Below, in pieces: positions 27,881 through 33,352 of a DNA stretch of 33,352 bases (its first letter is position 1; each line of letters begins with the position of its first letter). The translations under genes were made by a program, and so were the position numbers. This DNA is from Prasinococcaceae sp. CCMP 1430 (Eukaryota; Prasinodermophyta; Palmophyllophyceae; Prasinococcales; Prasinococcaceae), in NCBI GenBank assembly GCA_013416795.1, contig RQSC01000014.1, positions 583,929-617,280 of the forward strand, read 5' to 3'. A model generated the notes under the pieces. It made no database searches. It was not told the DNA's origin and worked only from the letters and a program-made list of their open reading frames with translations.

Positions 27881-28248
27881 CGCGCCCGCGCCCGCGCCTG
27901 CGAGGGCGAAAATTTGGCACTATTGTTTTGCTCTGTTTTGCTCGGCTGTGGCTGTGACACATTGTTGCCTTTGGCCTTTGGCCCTTTGCGGTGATGATCA
28001 GACGTCTGCAGACATGCGTTTGGAGTCGCCCGTGGGTAAACAATGTATCATTTCGTCATTTCGCTTCATGTTTTACGTTCGTTCGTTCGCGTCCATCCGA
28101 CGGACGGCGAGGCGACGGGCTCGGCGGCGGCTCGGAGGAGGGCTGTTTTTTGGTGGCGGGCTCGGCGGCGGGGCAGCGCTTTGTGGGGGGCTGCCGTGGC
28201 GGCCTTGCGTGACCTGCCACGCGGGCTTTCTGGCTTCTAGCTAGCCTT
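27881..28248. other. Spacer upstream of the O-fucosyltransferase-like gene
   Basis: These 368 bases lie between the stop of the next minus-strand gene and the first start-like codon of this one. The middle (about 27910-28090) is less GC-rich than its flanks, as a promoter might be, and may hide a short first exon. CTAGCTAG lies at about 28238, right after the neighbouring gene's stop. Confidence 0.45.
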
Positions 28249-30055
28249 CTACAGGCACGGGTTGGCGCCTACTGCTTCTACGCTGAGCAGGATGTCGATC
28301 GTGGTGCCGTTCGTGATGAGCTCGAATACCTGCCGGGCGGCCGCGGTCAGGCCGAGGTCGACGTTGCGGAGGGTCACCTCGGTGGGGACGAGGATTTTCT
28401 CGGTCATGCCGAGGACGAGGTGGGACTGCGGCGCGGCTGCGGCGCCTCCTGTGAGTGCCACGACCACTTCGTTGAGGGTGCCCTCTGCGATGCGTGGGTG
28501 AGCGAAGGAGCGAGCGTACGCGTGTCGCATACGCCAGCCAATGCGCGGTAAGCAAGTGGATGGCCCTACCAGTGTCCCGCAAGGCATCGCAGCGAGCATC
28601 GCGCGCGGGTGTGTGCTGTGCACGCTCGCTTTCGCTCTTCGTCGGGGCGCAACGCACCACCGCCATCGAAGCTGTTGCCCACGGTGTCCGGGAGCGGCAC
28701 CGCCGCGTCGAACACGAGCCCGAGCTGCTCGGCATCGTTGGAGAGGCGCATGACGCCGTCAGTGGCCCACCCGCGCACCTCGCCCAGAGGATAGTACGTA
28801 GGCACAAGCGCCGACTCATTCGTGCTGCTAAAAGCCGACCAATTGCCGGCGGCCGCAACCTGTGCCTGGAACGCGGCGGCAGCCTCCAGCTGCTCGTCGG
28901 AGCCGGCAGGCGGCGCATCGGTGAAGGTGTTTGCGACGGAGCGCGTGCCGATGATCGTGTCGATCACATGCATGCGGGCCGCGAGGACTTTCAGTGCCGG
29001 CGACAAAACCGCAAGAACGTCCGCCGACCAGCCGTCGTACTCCTCACAAGGAGAATCAGGCGCGTCGCAGGGCGGAACGAAGGCGAAGCTCTGTACCCCG
29101 GGGCCGTCCGGCACGTCAAATGCAACGCGCGGGAGGCAGACGCGAGAGGACACGGCATCGGTATCCACGCGCGCGTGCGGAAGCGCGCGCGCGCGTCAGC
29201 GCTCACGTGAGTGCGCACCCCCCTTACACCACCCATAGCAGCGCCCTGACAACAGCCAATTGCACGCACCATGTTTGCGTCGATGAGCCTCACGCCGTCC
29301 ACAGCGCCGACGCTGGTGTTGGCACAGCGCACGTCCGCGGTGAGGCTGCCACCGAGAGGAACGCTCTCCTCACTCCGGTTGCCGAGCTCGATGGTGTCGC
29401 CGGTGACCTCCACCCGCGCCCGCGCGAGGCTGTCCAACTCGAACAGGACGCGGGCGCCTCCGTCCGTCACCGGCGGCGGTGCGCTTGCATCGCCGCCGTT
29501 TGGGACGAGAGCCGGCGCCTCCGTGGCAGATTCCTCTCCACCGCCGCCACCATCGTGATCGCTGGTCGCGCGCAGGACCAGCAGCGCGGCCAGTGCCGCG
29601 GCGAGGAACGCCGGCGGCCTTTCGTGCCCGCAAACGACTTGATCTTGCCATCGTTCGTTATGGGGGCGCGGCGCCGCTGGGTCGGGAACTGGGCGCCCCG
29701 CGCGCCGGGGAGGGGGTGTGGCGGCACGCGCTGCCAATGCGCGGCGCCCACCGCCGCGCAGAGCAGCCCTGGCTGGCTGGCGCACCTCCGCCGTGCTGCT
29801 CCTGCCTGGCGTGGGTCCGACGATCGATGTGCCACATTGTGATGGGAGGGAAAACGCTGCGAATTCCCAAGAGAGCGTTTGAGTGCCACGTAGGCATCGC
29901 GACAGCGCACGGGCGCTGGAGGCGTGAGGTAGCCTCACGCCCGCAGCCGCGCCAGCCACAGCTTGCGCGTGTGTAGGAGAGGCCCAGAGAGCTGCGCAGC
30001 TGTCGGATGGGCACAGGGGGGCGGCGGGCAAGCTCCACGGAGCAGGCGTACGCAT
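28249..30055 (-). CDS. Membrane-anchored protein of unknown function, three exons, 5' end uncertain
   Basis: I do not recognise the family. Exons are 30055(?)-29270, 29090-28683 and 28482-28249. Introns are 179 bases (GTGCGT...GTACAG) and 200 bases (GTGGGC...GCAGAG), all phase 0. The frame joins without stops to SVEAVGANPCL. A membrane helix (AFLAAALAALLVL) lies in exon 1, followed by an acidic Gly linker and a beta-rich extracellular part (VLFELDSLARARVEVTGDTI, GGSLTADVRC). Exon 3 reads LNEVVVALTGG and LRNVDLGLTAAARQVF. Repeated hydrophobic-alternating strands after a single anchor recall LEA-2 or DUF3712-type proteins, but this is weak. The ATG at 30055 puts about 140 low-complexity residues before the helix, so the true start may be nearer or on another exon. 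Confidence 0.6.
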
Positions 30056-30514
30056 GGTGCGTGTCAGTGCGTATCTGGGCGAATCTAGGAAAATTCCGAA
30101 TGGATAGCGGTTTGCCGCGTTGCTCCCGAATCCGGACTTTTCGAGTGCGGGCGCAAACTTTGTGGGACTGCGGCGTGTCCTGCGCCAGTGCTAGCCAGCG
30201 CGTTTTGAGTACACGTGTCACGCGGCTTCATACGTGGGACCGTGGCGGTCACAGCCAGACCACGCGTCTAACAGCTGACGCGTCTGTACCGCACGCTGCG
30301 GCCGTCCGCATTGAACACACCCACACAACGCCGGCGTGGCACCGGGTACGGGCACGTGCGGGTGCTCGTGGGCGTGCGTGGGTTGAGGGAGCGCTCGACG
30401 CGCCACAGTCGCACCTACAGGCGGCACGTGCTCACCAGCAAGAGGTATCACACCATCACATCGTCGCCTGCTGCGGCCTGCAGGCGCTGGCATCAATTGC
30501 ACGCGTCCGAAAGG
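30056..30514. promoter_or_regulatory. Divergent spacer before the mosaic secreted protein
   Basis: The 459 bases separate two outward-pointing starts. I see no repeat or conserved motif. Both overlapping frames are low-complexity. Confidence 0.4.
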
Positions 30515-32478
30515 ATGGCGCGCATGAGGTCCGGGGTCACCCATGCCGCCACCACCACGGCGGCACTGCTGCTGCTCGCTATGGCCGTCTGCGACATGCA
30601 GCGTGTCAAAGCCGCGGACCCCTTCGATGCGTCGACCGCGGGGCCGGGCTGCTGGGTCATCAAGGATGGCGGCTATCTGGTCGACGCGGGCGTCGATGAC
30701 GGTGTGTGTACACATGTTGCGCGGTGCATCGCAGTGCGCGTTTGCTGCGCAAGCAAGGTCGGTCTTTGCATGGTCGCACCTCCGCCCGCCAGAGGCGCGC
30801 TGCTTCGTCGAGTTGGCGAGATGCGAGGTGATGGCCCTTGGCACGGCAGCCGCGGTGACAGGGTGCTACATAGATGAGACATTGGGTCATGCACACACTT
30901 GCGCTCGATCATGACAGACGAGCATCAAATTGCTGACAGCCTGGCGCGCGTATCGATCACGCTTGACCCGCGCCTTGCTGCCCGCGCTCGCTATCACCCA
31001 CGCGGCGACATCCATCACGCTTGCACGGCGTGCCCAATGGTGGTGTATCGCGATGACGGCGCGGCGGTCCTGTGGCATCTCGCCAGATGGCGTCAACGTC
31101 ATTACTTCATACGGATATCCAGTCAAGTACAAGGGAGGCTTTCGTTACAAGGCCGTCATCTCGGTGAGGGGTCCCGTGCTCCTTACCGCCGACCCTCACT
31201 TCGAGCTTGAAGGGAATATGGATGATATGGTATGTAGCGAGGACTATGAGGACGCAGATGACTACGAGGACTATGCAGCCGCAGCCTTGGCCTACGACTA
31301 CTACTACGCCGACTACTCCTTCGCGCCTTTTGCATATGATATCCGCGGATATGAGTATGACGTTGTCGACAACCCATACAGCTATCCTCCCGCGTGTGAA
31401 GGGCGACGTAGTGTCTCTTGCAGCGACTGGCTGCAGTGGGTGGACGGCTACCAGTACTGCGGTCGATATGCACCACCCAACGTTTTCGTACAAGAGAACG
31501 CGAGCGTGGCGATCGAGTTCCAAAGCGATGGCTCCGTAGCCGGCTCCGGCTTCAGCTTCAACTGCACGAGGTGCCCAGACGGGTAAGTCTGCCCGTCGTC
31601 GTGTGTCGACACTCACTGTAGCAACGCCAGCCTACAGTACTGACACTTTACGCGCGCGCGCACGCTTACCACGCACGCATGCGCGGCATGCGTATTGATA
31701 CAGTCCGGACAAGCCTCCCTGCGACGCCTCAAACGTCACCGTCGCGCTCAACGACGCATCGTCGCAGCCAGAGTCAGAAGTGCCTGACCCACACGATGAC
31801 CTGCCCGTGTCGTCTGTGCCGCACACCCAGCCGGGTTGTCACGTTCACCAAGTGGGCAACTTGATTCCGCTCAACCAGACCCTCGATGCAGACGGAAACA
31901 TAGCGCGACTCACCACGCTGGACTACGTGGGCAGGTACCCTCCGCGTGCAGCGACCCCCATCTCAATAGTGGGCCCCGCACATGTCACGTTCGACAGCCG
32001 ATTCAGGCTCGAATCGCGACTCAGCTTCGACTATGGCTTTGTCAATGACTATGACTACTACTCGTCATCAAACTTCGTTGGGTGCCCGAGCTCATGCCCC
32101 GAAGCGTTCATCGGCGATGGCGTGTGTGACGAGGTGTGCAACTTCGGTGGCTGCGTCGCATCTAGTGGACCCAAGACGAACGCGACCAACGCGTCGTCTC
32201 AGGGCTCGGGGGTCGTCGGATACGATGGAGGCGACTGTGACCCGCCGGCAAGCGACGATTCGTACGACAACAACGGCGTCATTGACAGATGCATGCACTA
32301 CATCGCGATCGATGGCGAGAAGCACTGCGTGCAGGCACCAGAGTCGCTGTGCATACCAGAGGGCAAGACTACCTTCATTCTCTTCGACTCATCTGCTTCG
32401 ATGCACAGAGCCGACACGATCGGCTTCGCCATGAACTGTACCATGCTCCAAGGGAACGCTACGGAGTGTCGGACGTGA
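30515..32478 (+). CDS. Secreted mosaic protein: duplicated motif, Tyr/Asp-rich tract, CUB-like part, Notch repeat, VWA start
   Basis: Exons are 30515-30701, 31087-31582 and 31704-32478 (485 residues). Junctions are phase 1 (GTGTGT...CCAG) and phase 2 (GTAAGT...ACAG), and all phases match. Residues 1-34 are a signal peptide. Residues 85-105 (ISVRGPVLLTADPHFELEG) and 312-332 (ISIVGPAHVTFDSRFRLES) are an internal repeat. Between them lie a Tyr/Asp tract (about 112-160) and a CUB-like end (CGRYAPPNVFVQENASVAIE, then FQSDGSVAGSGFSFNC). A Notch/LNR module starts at Cys355 (FIGDGVCDEVCNFGGC...YDGGDCD) with an insertion. The chain ends 24 residues after a VWA-like FILFDSSASM with the DxSxS metal site (456-460), so the VWA domain is incomplete. 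Several NxS/T glycosylation sites are present. A role in the cell surface or extracellular matrix is inferred. Confidence 0.72.
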
Positions 32479-32547
32479 CGTGCGCCCCGTCGAGGCAATA
32501 GAGACCGGAACGGTCGACTGGCCGCGCAGGTAAGAGAGGGGCAATTA

Positions 32548-33352
32548 TTAACTAGTACTGTGGCGACCTCGCCGGGCGGCGCTGCCGCCCGCGTGCTCGG
32601 TGAGCCACGCGGGCATGCCCTGGTCGTCGGCGGCGCCCGCCTCGCGCAGCGCCTCGGTCATCACCGAGTCGAGGAGCGAGAGCGCGTGGCCGTGCGGCCA
32701 CGTCTGGCACGCGCCCACGGCGCACCGCCCCGCGAGCACGGCGTCGACGTCGCCGCGCGCGCTCGCGTCCACGAGGAGCGTGCCGGCGCCCACGCGGAAC
32801 GCAGTCGGCAACGGCCGGTCGGCGACCGCGCCGCGGCCGGCGCGGCCCTCGCGCGCGTCCGCCAGGACCTGCGCGGCGTTAAGCTGCGGCACGAAGGTCG
32901 CGCCGTCGGAGGTGGGCGCGGACGCGCCGCCCACCGTTTGCAGCGGCAGCGAGCGGCCGAAGAGGTCCTGCTGCCGAGGCTGCTGCGGCTGCCGCTGCTG
33001 CTGCGGAGGACGGGGAGGTCCGCCTGCGCCCTCGGGAGCGCGATGGCGGCCGCCCTCCGTGTCGTACACCGGCTCCACCTGCTCCTGGTGCCACAGCACG
33101 CCGGGGCGCGCCGGCGCGAAGCGCCCGCCGGCGCTGGCTCGCCAGCGGGCGGGCGCGTGGAGCGCGACGTAGACGTCGCCGTCTCGGAACGCCTGCGCGA
33201 GCACCGCGCGCCGCTCCGCCGGGGAGAGCGCCGCCGCGCGCACCTCTTCCTCGGTGGGCACCGACAGGGCGGCCGCGCCGCCCAGCGACCAGCAGTCGGC
33301 CGCGGCGAATCCGTCGCTGCCCGCCGCCGCGTCCGCGCCGAGGCTGCGCGTG
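32548..33352 (-). CDS. Unrecognised protein, 5' end outside window
   Basis: The frame is open from the right edge to the TAA at 32548, at least 267 residues. The first in-window start-like codon (GTG, 33261) is not needed, because the frame continues with RSLGADAAAGSDGF and DCWSLGG. A helical segment (PTEEEVRAAALSPAERRAVL) and QAFRDGDVYVALHAP follow, then a Pro/Gln-rich linker (PPRPPQQQRQPQQPRQQ). The second folded-looking part reads ATFVPQLNAAQVLADAREG, LLVDASARGDVDAVLAGRC and WPHGHALSLLDSVMTEALRE. I cannot name a family. The DCWSLGG near the edge recalls a kinase subdomain IX, but what follows does not fit a kinase. It converges with the mosaic secreted protein gene, 69 bases away. Confidence 0.5.
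   Translation of the reverse strand, partial: TRSLGADAAAGSDGFAAADCWSLGGAAALSVPTEEEVRAAALSPAERRAVLAQAFRDGDVYVALHAPARWRASAGGRFAPARPGVLWHQEQVEPVYDTEGGRHRAPEGAGGPPRPPQQQRQPQQPRQQDLFGRSLPLQTVGGASAPTSDGATFVPQLNAAQVLADAREGRAGRGAVADRPLPTAFRVGAGTLLVDASARGDVDAVLAGRCAVGACQTWPHGHALSLLDSVMTEALREAGAADDQGMPAWLTEHAGGSAARRGRHSTS

Noticed and set aside
32878-33240. Protein-kinase reading of the right-edge gene because of DCWSLGG
   Set aside because: Sequence after it lacks later kinase subdomains and turns into a Pro/Gln-rich linker; only a short chance resemblance remains.

Overview
This window is nuclear DNA from a unicellular eukaryote. It is very GC-rich and gene-dense. Genes lie on both strands without operons, and most introns are short (95 to about 385 bases) with GT-AG ends, often with GTGCGT-like donors. 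A PGRL1-type thylakoid protein points to photosynthesis and RABL2 points to a cilium or flagellum. A KIAA1841/SANBR-like BTB protein and PT-repeat and Notch-repeat surface proteins fit a protist alga with a secondary red plastid. A haptophyte is my best guess; pelagophytes and other algae remain possible. I saw no bacterial, organellar or viral block, no CRISPR array, and no rRNA or tRNA gene.

Layout, left to right: (1) 5'-truncated PGRL1 (+); (2) a repeat-rich spacer, then NAD-dependent glycerol-3-phosphate dehydrogenase (+, one intron); (3) a SANBR-like BTB protein (-), divergent from a type II membrane sulfotransferase (+, two introns); (4) homogentisate 1,2-dioxygenase (-), with a 2.25 kb divergent spacer to RABL2 (+, one intron); (5) a bacterial-type DNA cytosine-5 methyltransferase (+), convergent with an armadillo-repeat protein (-, one intron); (6) a 2.1 kb spacer with an AT-rich island, hexamer arrays, a duplicated block and interleaved inverted repeats; (7) a secreted PT-repeat protein with two somatomedin-B domains (+, two introns); (8) COQ9 (+); (9) a small tail-anchored protein (-) and a large O-fucosyltransferase-like type II protein (-); (10) an unrecognised membrane-anchored three-exon gene (-); (11) a secreted protein with a duplicated motif, a Tyr/Asp-rich tract, a CUB-like part, a Notch repeat and a cut-short VWA start (+, two introns); (12) a 5'-truncated unknown gene (-).

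Three kinds of work recur. Quinone and electron-transport metabolism is represented by PGRL1, homogentisate dioxygenase and COQ9. Secretory-pathway enzymes (sulfotransferase, O-fucosyltransferase-like) sit among several extracellular proteins, all probably serving the cell surface. Regulation, cilia and chromatin are represented by RABL2, the BTB protein, the ARM protein and the methyltransferase. The grouping is loose and may be chance. The least familiar items are the mosaic surface protein near the right end, the SANT-less SANBR homolog, the large ectodomain of the O-fucosyltransferase-like protein, and the noncoding island at 18.4-19.1 kb.
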